Shown: positions 50,087 through 58,847, counted from the stretch's first letter. The stretch is DNA of 64,000 nucleotides from DATBLE01 sp963734065 (GCA_963734065.1 CAVTFN010000003.1:62001-126000); one strand, 5' to 3'. Notes: generated from the letters alone by a model not told the origin. Made by a program: numbers and translations.

Positions 50087-51814
50087 GTGAGCGACGTGAA
50101 CTGGATACCGCGGATCGGCGACGAGTTCGCTGGATATCGCCTCGTCTCCCTGATCGGGCACGGGGGGATGAGCATCGTCTACCGCGCAGAGCACATCGGA
50201 CTCGAGCGCACGGTCGCGCTCAAGCTCCTCTCACCACAGGTGAGCGAGGACGAGGACTTCCGCGAGCGCTTCCAGCGCGAGTCGAAGGTCGCTGCCGCGC
50301 TCGAGCATCCGAACATCATCCCGATCTACGAGGCGGGCGAGGAGAACGGTGTCCTCTACATCGCGATGCGGTACGTCGAGGGCGCCGACCTGAAGTCGCG
50401 GCTCAAGCAGGGCGGGCCGCTAGAGGAGCACCAGGTCGTTGTGCTCATCTCCCAGGTCGCCGCCGCCCTCGAGGCGGCGCACGGCAAGGGGCTCGTCCAC
50501 AGGGACGTGAAGCCGGCGAACATCCTCATCGCTGCCGGCGCCGGGGTCGAGGGCTCTGACCACGCCTACCTGTCGGACTTCGGTGTCGTCAAGAACACCG
50601 CTGCGGCGGGCTTCACGAAGACGGGCCTGTTCGTCGGCACCGCCGACTACGCGTCGCCGGAGCAGATCGAGGGAAAGCCGCTCGACGCTCGGGCGGACAT
50701 CTACTCGCTCGGTTGCGTCACCTATGAGGCGCTTACCGCTACGCCGACCTACGAGAAGGATTCGGAGGTGGCGATGATGTACGCGCACCTCTTGGAGCCG
50801 CCGCCCAAGCTGACCGAGAAGCGTCCCGACCTGCCGCCCGAGGTCGACGAGGTGCTGGCCAAGGCCGTGGCCAAGTCCAAGGAGGATCGCTACGAGCGGC
50901 CAACGGAGTTTGCGCTCGCGCTGAAGCAGGCGGTCGGTGCGGGAGCGGCGTCGGGCGTGTCGGCCGTGGTGGCGCAGCCCGGGGCGGGCGAAACCGTCCT
51001 TGCGGGCGCCTCGGTGGTCGGGCGTGCACAGGCCGAGGAGCAGGCCGAGCCGCCGGCCCAGTCGCCGCCGGCAGAGTCGTCGCCGGCCCAGCCAGCGCCG
51101 GCCGGGACGGGCTCCGGTGGCGGGTACCGTCGCAAGCTTCTGATCGCCGGAGGAATCCTCGCTGTCGTGCTCGCGGCTGTCCTGATCCCGCTCCTGGCGT
51201 TCTCCGGCGGGAAGTCCTCGTCGGCCGAGGGGACCACGCCGACCACGACCGCCGCGCAGAGTGGCGGGACGACCGGGGGCGCCACGCCTGCGACCTTGCT
51301 CTCCGTACTGGCACCGTCACAGGTCGCGAAGGAGTGCACGCCGCAGAACACGCGGGCACCAGACGCGCTGGAGACCAATCTCTGCGTGTCTGCCCCCACG
51401 GATCCAACCTCTCAACCCGACCAGTTCCAGTTCTCGTTCTATCGCAGCTCTCAGGCTCTGCTGCACGCCTACGGGCGAGCTCTCGAGCAAGCGCGTGGCA
51501 CGAACGCCGCGGTCGTGGGGTGCGGCTCAGCCCCTCCCCGCGAACGCCCGTGGCTCCACCCGACCGGCAAGCGGGGCGGGCGGTTCTTCTGCTACCAGGA
51601 CAAGAAGGGGAATTTCGTCATCGTCTGGACGCACGAGAAGCTCGGCAGCGACGACCACGTCGACATGCTCGGGTCGGCGACCGAGCCTGGGCGGGCACCG
51701 ACGATCGTCGGCGACTGGTGGAACTCGCTCAACGACTCCATCGGTAAGTGCCGCCCGACGATCAGCCAGGAGCTCTGTCTCAACACCATCTCCCGGATCA
51801 CCGGCAGCCCGTGA
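50087..51814 (+). CDS. transmembrane Ser/Thr protein kinase (PknB family)
   Basis: 575 residues. Kinase domain about 15-275: glycine loop GHGGMSIVY, VALK lysine, HRDVKPANIL catalytic loop, SDFGVVK and ASPEQ. A Pro/Ala/Glu-rich linker leads to one membrane helix (LLIAGGILAVVLAAVLIPLLAF, about 345-366) and an extracytoplasmic domain of about 200 residues with six Cys (ECTPQ, LCVSAP, GCGSAP, FFCYQD, KCRPT, LCLNT), probably disulfide-bonded; it is not a PASTA domain. The next gene begins with an FHA domain, the phosphothreonine reader that typically partners such kinases, so the kinase may control the cyclase by phosphorylation. Confidence 0.93.
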   Translation: MSDVNWIPRIGDEFAGYRLVSLIGHGGMSIVYRAEHIGLERTVALKLLSPQVSEDEDFRERFQRESKVAAALEHPNIIPIYEAGEENGVLYIAMRYVEGADLKSRLKQGGPLEEHQVVVLISQVAAALEAAHGKGLVHRDVKPANILIAAGAGVEGSDHAYLSDFGVVKNTAAAGFTKTGLFVGTADYASPEQIEGKPLDARADIYSLGCVTYEALTATPTYEKDSEVAMMYAHLLEPPPKLTEKRPDLPPEVDEVLAKAVAKSKEDRYERPTEFALALKQAVGAGAASGVSAVVAQPGAGETVLAGASVVGRAQAEEQAEPPAQSPPAESSPAQPAPAGTGSGGGYRRKLLIAGGILAVVLAAVLIPLLAFSGGKSSSAEGTTPTTTAAQSGGTTGGATPATLLSVLAPSQVAKECTPQNTRAPDALETNLCVSAPTDPTSQPDQFQFSFYRSSQALLHAYGRALEQARGTNAAVVGCGSAPPRERPWLHPTGKRGGRFFCYQDKKGNFVIVWTHEKLGSDDHVDMLGSATEPGRAPTIVGDWWNSLNDSIGKCRPTISQELCLNTISRITGSP

Positions 51815-51864
51815 CCTCCCGGGGCGCCGCAGCGTGAGCGGCCGCGCCGACTAGACTCGCCGCT

Positions 51865-54267
51865 GTGCCCTCGCTGGTGATGAGAGAGGGGCCGCTCGCC
51901 GGGCAGCGAGTTCGCGTTGAGACCCAACTCGTCATCGGGCGTGTCGATGCCGACATCACGATCGACGATCCGCTCGTGTCGCGGCGTCACGCAGTTATCC
52001 GTCCGTTCGGAGACGCGCTGGAGGTCGAGGATCTAGGCTCCCTCAACGGCACGTGGGTCAATGGGGGGCGGCTCGAGGGGCGGCGTGCGCTGCACAACCG
52101 GGACCTCGTGCAGGTCGGGGGTGCTTCCTTCGAGGTCGAAGGCGAGCCGATCGAGCCGGAGCTGGGGGTAGCCGTCTCGGCTCCGAGCGTCCCGGCCGAA
52201 GCCGCGCAGCTCCCGGCGACGGAGGACGAGCTCCGGCTCGTGACCGCGCTGTTCGCGGACATCGTCGGCTCCACGAGCCTCGGCGAGCGCCTCAGCCCCG
52301 ACGAGACCAAGCTTGTCATCGGCGAGTGCGTCAGCCGGATGAGCCATGCGGTGGAGCAGTTCGGCGGCATGGTGCAGGCGTACATGGGTGACGGGATCGC
52401 GGCTTTCTTCGGCTTGCCCCGGGCCCATGAGGACGACTCCGAGCGCGCGGCACGGACTGCGCTCGCGATCGCAGCCGACGTACAGCAGTACGCCGAGGAG
52501 GTGAGAAGCGCGTGGCAGATCTCCGACTTCAACGTTCGCATCGGGATCAACACCGGCGTGACGGCGGTCGGGCTGGTCGGCGCCGCCTCGCCCCAAGCGG
52601 TGTCGATGGGCGACACCACGAATGTGGCGGCGCGACTCCAGAGCATCGCCGGGCCGGGCACGATCGTCGTCGGCGAGGCGACGGCGAAGATCTTGATCCG
52701 GACGTTCGCCCTCGAACCGCTTGGGGAAGTGACCGTGAAGGGCCGGCGGGAGCCCGTGAGCACATGGCGGCTGATCGGACCGCACGCAGCGCTCCGAGCC
52801 ACCGGTACCCGCCCTCTCGTCGACCGCGACGCCGAACTGGATCGCCTGCGAGAGGTCATCGGCGAGCTGGAATCCGGTCGAGGCCAGATCACCCTCCTGC
52901 TAGGCGACGCGGGCATCGGGAAGACGCGCCTCCTGATCGAGCTGCGATCGCTGGCCTCAGAGCGCGTAACCTGGCTCGAGGGTCATTGCGTCTCGTACGG
53001 GACGGAGATCGTCTACGGCCCGCTCGTCCAGATGCTCAGGGACTGGATCGGGGCCGAGGAAGGCGAAGCGTCTCTCGCCGTCCGGACGAAGCTCCGGGCC
53101 AAGCTCGGCCTGCTCCCGGCGGCGCAGATCCCGGAGGTCTTCCCGCAGCTGGCGCGGCTCCTCTCGCTCACGCTCGACCCGGCCGAGGAGGAACGGCTCG
53201 GCCGCGTCTCACCCGAGGAACTCGCCACCGAGATCCGCCGCGCCTATCGCATGTGGGTGGCCGCTCTGGCCCAGCAGGGCCCGGTGGTCGTCGCGATCGA
53301 GGACGTCCATTGGACGGACCCCGCGTCCCGCGAGCTGATCGACGAACTGCTCGAGCTGGCCGACCAGACAGCCCTCCTGGTTCTAATGACCCTTCGGGTT
53401 GATCCCGCCTCGGAGGGGTGGCAAATCCGTGTCGGAGCCCTCGCGGAGCATCCGCACCGGACTTCGGAGCTCCGACTCGGCCCGCTGGACGACGGGGCGT
53501 CAATGGCCCTGTTGCAGGGTCTCCCCCGCAGCGGCGAGCTCGGCGAGTCCGAGCTGAGCCTGATCGTCGTCGGCGCCGAAGGCAATCCGCTCTATCTCGA
53601 GGAGCTGGTGAACGCATTCGCCGACAGCGCGGGGCTGCGGACGGCGCAGACGTGGGCTCCCACCGTCACCGGCCCCAAGGTCCTGACGCCGACGCTCGAG
53701 AGCCTCCTGCTCGCCAGGATCGACTCGTTGCCCGTCAACTGCCACCGGCTAGCTCAGCTCGCCGCCGTGATCGGGCGCAGCTTCCCGCTCCGCGTCCTGG
53801 AGCAGATCTCCGACTCCGACGAGCTCGATGCCGAGGTGACGACGCTCGTCCGCGCGGACATCGTCCGGGAGCTTCGCCGGTATCCCGAGCCCGAGTACAT
53901 CTTCCGTCACGGCCTGCTCCAGCAGGCGAGCCTTTCTACGCTCCCGCCGACGCGGCGGCGGGCCCTCCACCGTGAGGTCGCGATCGCTTACGAGACGGTC
54001 TTTTCCTCCTCCCTCGACGATCGCCTCGAGATCATCGCTCACCACTACGCCCGAAGCGACGATCTGGCCAAGGCGCTCGACTACCTCGATCGAGCCGCCG
54101 GGCGAGCGGCCGCGCTCGGTGCCGGACAGAGCGCCGAGGAGCTCTGGGGGCGGGGACTCAAGGTCGCAGAGAAACTGGGAGACATCGAGGGGGCCGAACG
54201 CATTCGTGGGCGTCTAGCGGCGCTCGACAGTCCGAAGCGACGGCAAGCTGATGGGTCAGCGCCTTAG
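51865..54267 (+). CDS. FHA - class III nucleotide cyclase - AAA-like ATPase fusion protein
   Basis: 800 residues. FHA domain at about 8-92 with IGRVDADITIDDPLVSRRH and DLGSLNGTWVNG. Class III cyclase at about 124-290: metal-binding Asp132 (LFADIVGST) and Asp176 (YMGDGIAAFFG), transition-state Asn/Arg in TTNVAARLQ. The base-selecting Lys before the second metal Asp (GGxxxKxxGD) is Ala172 (GGMVQAYMGD), so the product may not be cAMP or cGMP. A signal-transduction ATPase follows from about 310, with Walker A GDAGIGKT and Walker B VAIEDVHW, and then a short helical tail. Located 50 bp after the kinase and 77 bp before the SLATT gene. Confidence 0.9.
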   Translation: MPSLVMREGPLAGQRVRVETQLVIGRVDADITIDDPLVSRRHAVIRPFGDALEVEDLGSLNGTWVNGGRLEGRRALHNRDLVQVGGASFEVEGEPIEPELGVAVSAPSVPAEAAQLPATEDELRLVTALFADIVGSTSLGERLSPDETKLVIGECVSRMSHAVEQFGGMVQAYMGDGIAAFFGLPRAHEDDSERAARTALAIAADVQQYAEEVRSAWQISDFNVRIGINTGVTAVGLVGAASPQAVSMGDTTNVAARLQSIAGPGTIVVGEATAKILIRTFALEPLGEVTVKGRREPVSTWRLIGPHAALRATGTRPLVDRDAELDRLREVIGELESGRGQITLLLGDAGIGKTRLLIELRSLASERVTWLEGHCVSYGTEIVYGPLVQMLRDWIGAEEGEASLAVRTKLRAKLGLLPAAQIPEVFPQLARLLSLTLDPAEEERLGRVSPEELATEIRRAYRMWVAALAQQGPVVVAIEDVHWTDPASRELIDELLELADQTALLVLMTLRVDPASEGWQIRVGALAEHPHRTSELRLGPLDDGASMALLQGLPRSGELGESELSLIVVGAEGNPLYLEELVNAFADSAGLRTAQTWAPTVTGPKVLTPTLESLLLARIDSLPVNCHRLAQLAAVIGRSFPLRVLEQISDSDELDAEVTTLVRADIVRELRRYPEPEYIFRHGLLQQASLSTLPPTRRRALHREVAIAYETVFSSSLDDRLEIIAHHYARSDDLAKALDYLDRAAGRAAALGAGQSAEELWGRGLKVAEKLGDIEGAERIRGRLAALDSPKRRQADGSAP

Positions 54268-54344
54268 GACCGAATTGGGTCGGGGGCGGTAGTGGCCGCT
54301 TCTTGACAAGAAGAACCGGCTGCCGCACGCTTGCGGAACGCCGG

Positions 54345-54896
54345 ATGTCCGGTCCCGCCGTTGATCGGGTGTCTCCCTGGTCGAAGGCCGTGATGCAGCG
54401 GCTTTTCGACTGGGAGTGCCGCTGTGCGGCGGCGGAGGAGGTTCACTTCGATGTCGCCGAGGAACTGTCGCGATGGAACCTCTTTCTTGGCATCCCGGTG
54501 GTTGTCCTCTCAGCGATCGTTGGCACGAGCATTTTTGCGTCGGTTTCGGGTGACGGTGTCCCCGTCGGGATCCGCATCGCGGCGGGGACGGTGAGCCTCA
54601 TTGCCGGCGCATTGGCGAGCATCCAGACGTTCCTTCGCTTTGGGGCTCGCGCCGAGCAGCATCGTGTTGCGGCGGAGCGCTGGGCGGCGGTCAAGCGTGA
54701 GATCGAAAAGGTGCGTGCTTTGCCGGCGGAACAGGTGGGCGACGCAAACGAGCTGCTCGATGACATCAAGGCGCGCATGGACCAGGCCGCCGACAAAGCG
54801 CCTGCGATGCCGAAGCGACGCTGGAGTCGGGCGTTGGCCAAACAAGAGCGGGCGGCCAAACAGGAGCGGACGCGTCGCAAAGGTCGCACGGCCTGA
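54345..54896 (+). CDS. SLATT-domain two-TM membrane protein
   Basis: 183 residues. An N-terminal helix (WECRCAAAEEVHFDVAEE) precedes two membrane helices (LFLGIPVVVLSAIVGTSIFA and IRIAAGTVSLIAGALASIQT), then the cytoplasmic helix GARAEQHRVAAERWAAVKRE and a very basic C-terminus. This order matches SLATT domains, predicted pore-forming effectors associated with nucleotide-signal defence systems such as CBASS. Here the upstream neighbour is a class III cyclase, so a Pycsar-like arrangement is possible. Start uncertain: ATG 54345, GTG 54372 or TTG 54303. A TTGACA hexamer at 54303-54308 lacks a good -10 partner. Confidence 0.75.
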   Translation: MSGPAVDRVSPWSKAVMQRLFDWECRCAAAEEVHFDVAEELSRWNLFLGIPVVVLSAIVGTSIFASVSGDGVPVGIRIAAGTVSLIAGALASIQTFLRFGARAEQHRVAAERWAAVKREIEKVRALPAEQVGDANELLDDIKARMDQAADKAPAMPKRRWSRALAKQERAAKQERTRRKGRTA

Positions 54897-55329
54897 TCGA
54901 CCAGCGCGTTATGCGCAAGGTTCAGAAGGGAATCAGCTGCTCCCCCTCGGCGACCACCCTCCTGGCACGAACTCTGTAGGCGACCTCCTGGTCACCTACC
55001 AGAAGTCACCTCCTCGACATCCTTCTACGCCGCCGTTGTCTCCGGAGACACAGGGGTGGGGACGAATCATGTATTGACGACCGCCGGAGCTGCCCGATAT
55101 ACAGGCGGGCCCTAGGTCAGGAAGTTCCTCAAGACCACGACCCGGGCAGCGGCTCGATCACCGTGGGGATGCGCGCGGTCGGCCCGACGATCCTCGCCAT
55201 CTCGGGATCCGAGGGGATGTACGGTCACGCCGAAAGATTCACGCGCGTATCAACGCATCTCCAGATTCACCGCGCGGTGCAGGTCCGATCCTCGCTGGGA
55301 CGACGCGACAAGAATCGTACTGGAGGGAT
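54897..55329. other. intergenic stretch with repeat copy D
   Basis: Holds the three-unit repeat at 54951-55020 and otherwise no convincing gene. An open plus-strand stretch near 55140-55290 (GSGSITVGMRAVGPTILAIS) looks faintly protein-like but has no start or domain. The SD of the next gene (TGGAGGGAT) lies at its right end. Confidence 0.4.
54951..55020 (+). repeat. interspersed CCTCCTGGTC repeat, copy D (three units)
   Basis: CCTCCTGG at 54958 and 54984 and CCTCCTCG at 55009, spaced 26 and 25 bp, with CCAGAAG at 54999. Longest copy in the window, directly behind the SLATT gene. Confidence 0.75.
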
Positions 55330-56709
55330 ATGGGCGCTAGCCCGATTCGGCTCGACAAGGTCGGAACCCCGCAACTGCCGCTGCTCGGCCCCCGCCCGTC
55401 CCTGGCGGCCGCCGAATACGACGTGAGGATGAGGCAGCTTCTCGACCGTTCCGAAGCGGACGCCGTCGTCGTCTATGGAGACCGCGAACATTCGGCGAAC
55501 CTCGTCCATTGCTGCGGCTTCGATCCCCGCTTCGAAGAGGCGCTCCTCGTCGTCACCGAGAATCAACGATCGCTGCTGGTCGGCAACGAAGGCCTCGCCT
55601 ACGCGGATCTACTGCCGGTGACACTCGATGTGATCCACACACCGTCGCTGAGTCTGATGGGGCAAAGCCGCGTATCGGGCAGTACGCTCGCCGCCGCCCT
55701 CCGGGAGGCAGGCATCGCGCCGGGCACGAAGGCCGCCGTCGCAGGCTGGAAGTACTTCGACCGCGACGAGCTCGAGATCCGGACGGCAACGTTCGCTGTT
55801 CCGGCATTCGTCGTCGACGCGCTGAGCGCCGCATCCCAAGGCGAGGTCGCGGACGCGACTCCCGTGCTGATGGCACCCGTGGACGGCATGCGCGCCACCA
55901 ACACCGCCGACCAAATCGCCGTCTTCGAATGGGGCGCGACACGCGCATCACTGAGCGTCGCGCGAATCGTCCAGGCCGCCGCCCCCGGCGTGCCTGAAGA
56001 AGACGCGGTCGCCTCTGCGGGCTACATGGGAGACCCACTGACCGCTCACGTCATGTTCGCCTCAGGCCCCGACGTCGGGGTAGGCCTCAGAAGCCCCCGC
56101 CAGCGCCTGCTGCTACAGGGCGACTGCGCAACAACCGCCGTCGGATACTGGGGAGGACTCTGCTGCCGTGCAGCGATGATCGCTTCCGCCGACGACGCGC
56201 TGAAGGGCGCCCCGCGCGAGTTCGTCGAGCAGATGGCGATCCCCTACTGGTCGACGATCGTCCACTGGTACGAGCTGGTGGGAATCGGCGTCACCGGTCA
56301 GACGATCGACTCGGAGGTACGGGCACTGATGGATCGCGCCGGTCTCGCCCCCGCACTCAACCCCGGCCACCTAACCGGCGTCGATGAATGGATCCACAGC
56401 CCGATCCGGCCCGATTCAGCGGACCAGCTGCGCTCGGGGATGGCGCTGCAGTGCGACATCATCCCCGTCAACGCTCGTCCAGGGTGGGCAGCGAATTGCG
56501 AAGACACGATTGCGCTCGCAGATGAAGCTCTACGAGACGAACTCCAGGAGCGCCACCCCGAGACGTGGGGGCGGATCGAGGCGCGCAGCCGGTACATGCA
56601 TGACACGCTCGGAATCAAGCTCGGAAAGGACATCCTCCCGCTGTCAGCGTTCAACGCGTACTTCCCGCCGCTCTGGCTTTCCTGGGACACCGCCCTCACC
56701 GCCGCATGA
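55330..56709 (+). CDS. creatinase/Xaa-Pro-peptidase (M24)-like protein, metal site degenerate
   Basis: 459 residues, ATG with TGGAGG upstream. An N-terminal creatinase-type domain (MRQLLDRSEADAVVVYGDRE ... LDVIHTPSLSLMG) is joined to a pita-bread C-domain. The M24 metal ligands are D, D, H, E, E. Here the strand that should read LLDLGxxYxGYxxDxTRT reads LLQGDCATTAVGYWGGLCCR, losing the second Asp, and the GMxxxxEP Glu is Asp (GMALQCDIIP); the GH of NPGHLTG remains. Probably a pseudoenzyme or one with a changed activity. No operon partner: the next gene is on the other strand. Confidence 0.78.
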   Translation: MGASPIRLDKVGTPQLPLLGPRPSLAAAEYDVRMRQLLDRSEADAVVVYGDREHSANLVHCCGFDPRFEEALLVVTENQRSLLVGNEGLAYADLLPVTLDVIHTPSLSLMGQSRVSGSTLAAALREAGIAPGTKAAVAGWKYFDRDELEIRTATFAVPAFVVDALSAASQGEVADATPVLMAPVDGMRATNTADQIAVFEWGATRASLSVARIVQAAAPGVPEEDAVASAGYMGDPLTAHVMFASGPDVGVGLRSPRQRLLLQGDCATTAVGYWGGLCCRAAMIASADDALKGAPREFVEQMAIPYWSTIVHWYELVGIGVTGQTIDSEVRALMDRAGLAPALNPGHLTGVDEWIHSPIRPDSADQLRSGMALQCDIIPVNARPGWAANCEDTIALADEALRDELQERHPETWGRIEARSRYMHDTLGIKLGKDILPLSAFNAYFPPLWLSWDTALTAA

Positions 56710-56787
56710 CGTAAGCCTTAGCGCCGAGAAGAAGCTCTTCGCGCTCCTGGAATGTCTCTTGACCAACGCCGGTCGCGTCGAACAGTC

Positions 56788-58128
56788 TCAGCCGACGGCG
56801 AAGACCTGCCACGACCCGGGCACGCCCTTGAGCTCGTGCTCGCCCCGATCGACGAGATCGAGCTCTGAGCCCGCGATCAAGTCCTTCACCGTCCGCGACA
56901 CCAGAATCTCGGACGGCCCGGCGACGCCTGCGACACGGACCCCGATGGACACTGCGAGCCCACCTGGCTTACCGTCGATCGTCCGGCACTCCCCGGTGTG
57001 CAGCCCGGCGCGGACTTCGATGCCGAGCTCCCGCACGCCGCTGACGATCGCCTGTGCGCACCGTATCCCGCGTGCCGGGCCGTCGAAGGCGGCGAAGAAC
57101 CCGTCGCCGGCCGTATCGAGCTCGCGGCCCCGGTAGCGCGCGAGACACCCACGCACCACCTGGTGGTGCGCACCGACGAGATCGGCCCAACGCCGGTCGC
57201 CGAGCTCGGCTTGCCTCTCCGTCGAGCCGACAATGTCCGTGAAGAGAACCGTTGCGAGGATGCTCTCGAGCTCCGACTCCTCGTCACGCAGAATGCGGAC
57301 GAACCTCTCGATCTCCTCGAGGTACGCCTCAGCATGCTCGGCGATGACGTACATCGCCGTACCGGGCATCGCCTGGTGACGGGCGCCGGGAATCAGTCGC
57401 GCGAACGCGAGGGCCTCCTCTGCCTGCCGGCCGCCGCGGCTCAGGACGAGCGTTGGGACACGGATCGTGCCGAGGACATGGCGAACGTCGGATTCGTAGA
57501 ACATGCGGTATGCGGCAGCGGCGTCGCCGGGGCCTGCGGAAACCCGCATGTACTCGAGGTACCAGTCCACCTGCTCGTCATACGACATGCCCTCGAAAGG
57601 GTTGCGTCGAGTGCTCGCCTCGGCCATCGAGCGCATACCCCAATCACGGTCGATGTTCGCCATCTCCAGCTCGAACTCGCCTTCCCGGGTCCCCCACGGG
57701 TAGTCGGGTGCCCATGCGATGCGGGGTCTCGTGTTGCAGAGAATGAGTGCGGCCGTTCGTTCAGGGTGAACCGCCGCGAACATGCAGCCGAGCGGCCCAC
57801 CGTCGGCAAGCGCGATGAGCACGGCTCGCTCACACCCTGCGGCGTCGAGGACGGTCTGGAGGTCGTCGACGCGCTCCTCGATCGTGGGCAGGCGGTACCC
57901 GCGCAGGCGGTCGGAGAGACCGGTGCCGCGGTGGTCGAAGCAGATCAGCCGTCCGAGGTGCGCAAGGCGGTCGGTGAAGTCGACCATGATCGGCAACCGG
58001 CGATAGTGCTCGAGCTGGGAGACGAAGGTCCTGATGCACAGGACATCGACGCCGCCGACCGAACCGAGCAGCTCGTACGCGATGTGGACGTCGCCGTTCT
58101 TCGCGTAGCGGATGTCGTCGTGTCGCAT
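56788..58128 (-). CDS. alpha/beta-hydrolase - class III cyclase fusion
   Basis: 446 residues. Residues about 1-275 form an alpha/beta-hydrolase domain, with the nucleophile elbow GxSxGG altered to LIALADGGPLG (Ser to Ala), so it is likely a ligand-binding rather than hydrolytic module. Residues about 285-446 form a class III cyclase: LFTDIVGSTERQAELGD and DTAGDGFFAAFDGPARG keep the two metal Asp, while the base-selecting Lys is Asp and the Asn/Arg pair is not obvious (LAVSIGVRVAG). This domain order is frequent in actinobacteria. Cyclic nucleotide production is uncertain. A 16-bp motif shared with the next gene upstream lies 59 bp before its start. Confidence 0.88.
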   Translation of the reverse strand: MRHDDIRYAKNGDVHIAYELLGSVGGVDVLCIRTFVSQLEHYRRLPIMVDFTDRLAHLGRLICFDHRGTGLSDRLRGYRLPTIEERVDDLQTVLDAAGCERAVLIALADGGPLGCMFAAVHPERTAALILCNTRPRIAWAPDYPWGTREGEFELEMANIDRDWGMRSMAEASTRRNPFEGMSYDEQVDWYLEYMRVSAGPGDAAAAYRMFYESDVRHVLGTIRVPTLVLSRGGRQAEEALAFARLIPGARHQAMPGTAMYVIAEHAEAYLEEIERFVRILRDEESELESILATVLFTDIVGSTERQAELGDRRWADLVGAHHQVVRGCLARYRGRELDTAGDGFFAAFDGPARGIRCAQAIVSGVRELGIEVRAGLHTGECRTIDGKPGGLAVSIGVRVAGVAGPSEILVSRTVKDLIAGSELDLVDRGEHELKGVPGSWQVFAVG

Positions 58129-58186
58129 CGTCGCATGCTTGCCGAGGGCTCTGACAGCCTATGTCTAGGGCATTCTCGGATGCGCG

Positions 58187-58202
58187 AGTGTTCGGGAATG
58201 AC
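58187..58202 (-). promoter_or_regulatory. shared upstream element, copy 1 (GTCATTCCCGAACACT)
   Basis: Read on the minus strand, GTCATTCCCGAACACT, then 9 bp, then GAGA. It is identical to the copy at 58818-58833, including the position of GAGA. Each copy lies 46-59 bp upstream of a minus-strand gene start, so it is a common promoter or operator rather than a random repeat. Confidence 0.62.
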
Positions 58203-58226
58203 GCTTGACGGCTACCGCGAACGGCT

Positions 58227-58772
58227 CTAGCCCCAGGGCAGCCGTGACCAGTACGACGGCCGCTGTCGCCGGAAACTCTCGGCCGTCGCATATACCTGCT
58301 CCGGATCGGATGTCTCCTTCTCCACACTCGCGCCGTAGCGCGCTGCGAGGTCCGACACCGGATACCGCACTTCCGGGCTTACGTGCGCGCCAACCATCAG
58401 GACCACACACGGGGCGTCGCCAGCTCCCACGAAGGCATGCTCCGTCCAGGGAGGTGAATGGAAGAAGTCCCAGGCTCGGAGGAGCCGCTCCTCGCCCTCG
58501 ACGAGCAGCCTGCACTCACCGGCCAGAACGAGGAAGGCGTCCTGATTCGCCTCGGCGTGGTAGACGCTGCTCTGGCCGGGCTCGAGAACCCTCACATTGA
58601 TCCCGAGCTGCGCGAACTCGATCGGAGTCTCGCCGTACTCGTTGGCGAACCAACACGCCGCGCCCCTCGTCTTCGAAGAGAACCACTCGGCATCGCTCAC
58701 GTTGACGACGAACCAACCCTCCGTGACGGGGGCAAGCCCGGAGCCAGCGTCCTCAAGCCTCGCTTCGTTCAC
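58227..58772 (-). CDS. cupin-domain protein
   Basis: 181 residues. A central cupin domain shows VLEPGQSSVYHAEANQDAFL (metal-binding HxxxxxE-type motif), VLAGECRLLVEGEERLLRAW and FFHSPPWTEHAFVGAGDAP, the last with the distal His. The N- and C-terminal extensions, including WFVVNVSDAEWF and YATAESFRRQRPSYW, resemble a known group of actinobacterial cupins of unknown role. It lies between two cyclase genes on the same strand and has its own upstream element at 58818-58833, shared with the next gene downstream, so it may belong to the cyclase regulon. Confidence 0.86.
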   Translation of the reverse strand: MNEARLEDAGSGLAPVTEGWFVVNVSDAEWFSSKTRGAACWFANEYGETPIEFAQLGINVRVLEPGQSSVYHAEANQDAFLVLAGECRLLVEGEERLLRAWDFFHSPPWTEHAFVGAGDAPCVVLMVGAHVSPEVRYPVSDLAARYGASVEKETSDPEQVYATAESFRRQRPSYWSRLPWG

Positions 58773-58817
58773 GCAGCAGATTCTCGCAGTCCAAGCGACG
58801 GCTGTCTCGTCTGGGCC

Positions 58818-58833
58818 AGTGTTCGGGAATGAC
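58818..58833 (-). promoter_or_regulatory. shared upstream element, copy 2 (GTCATTCCCGAACACT)
   Basis: Second exact 16-bp copy, 46 bp upstream of the cupin start. A 10-bp core (TTCGGGAATG) also occurs at 49261-49270 in the other orientation, upstream of the first cupin gene. Confidence 0.62.
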
Positions 58834-58847
58834 CCCTCGCCGCCTCG

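Noticed and set aside
54303..54331. TTGACA promoter for the SLATT gene
   Set aside because: No acceptable -10 hexamer at 16-19 bp; kept only as a remark.
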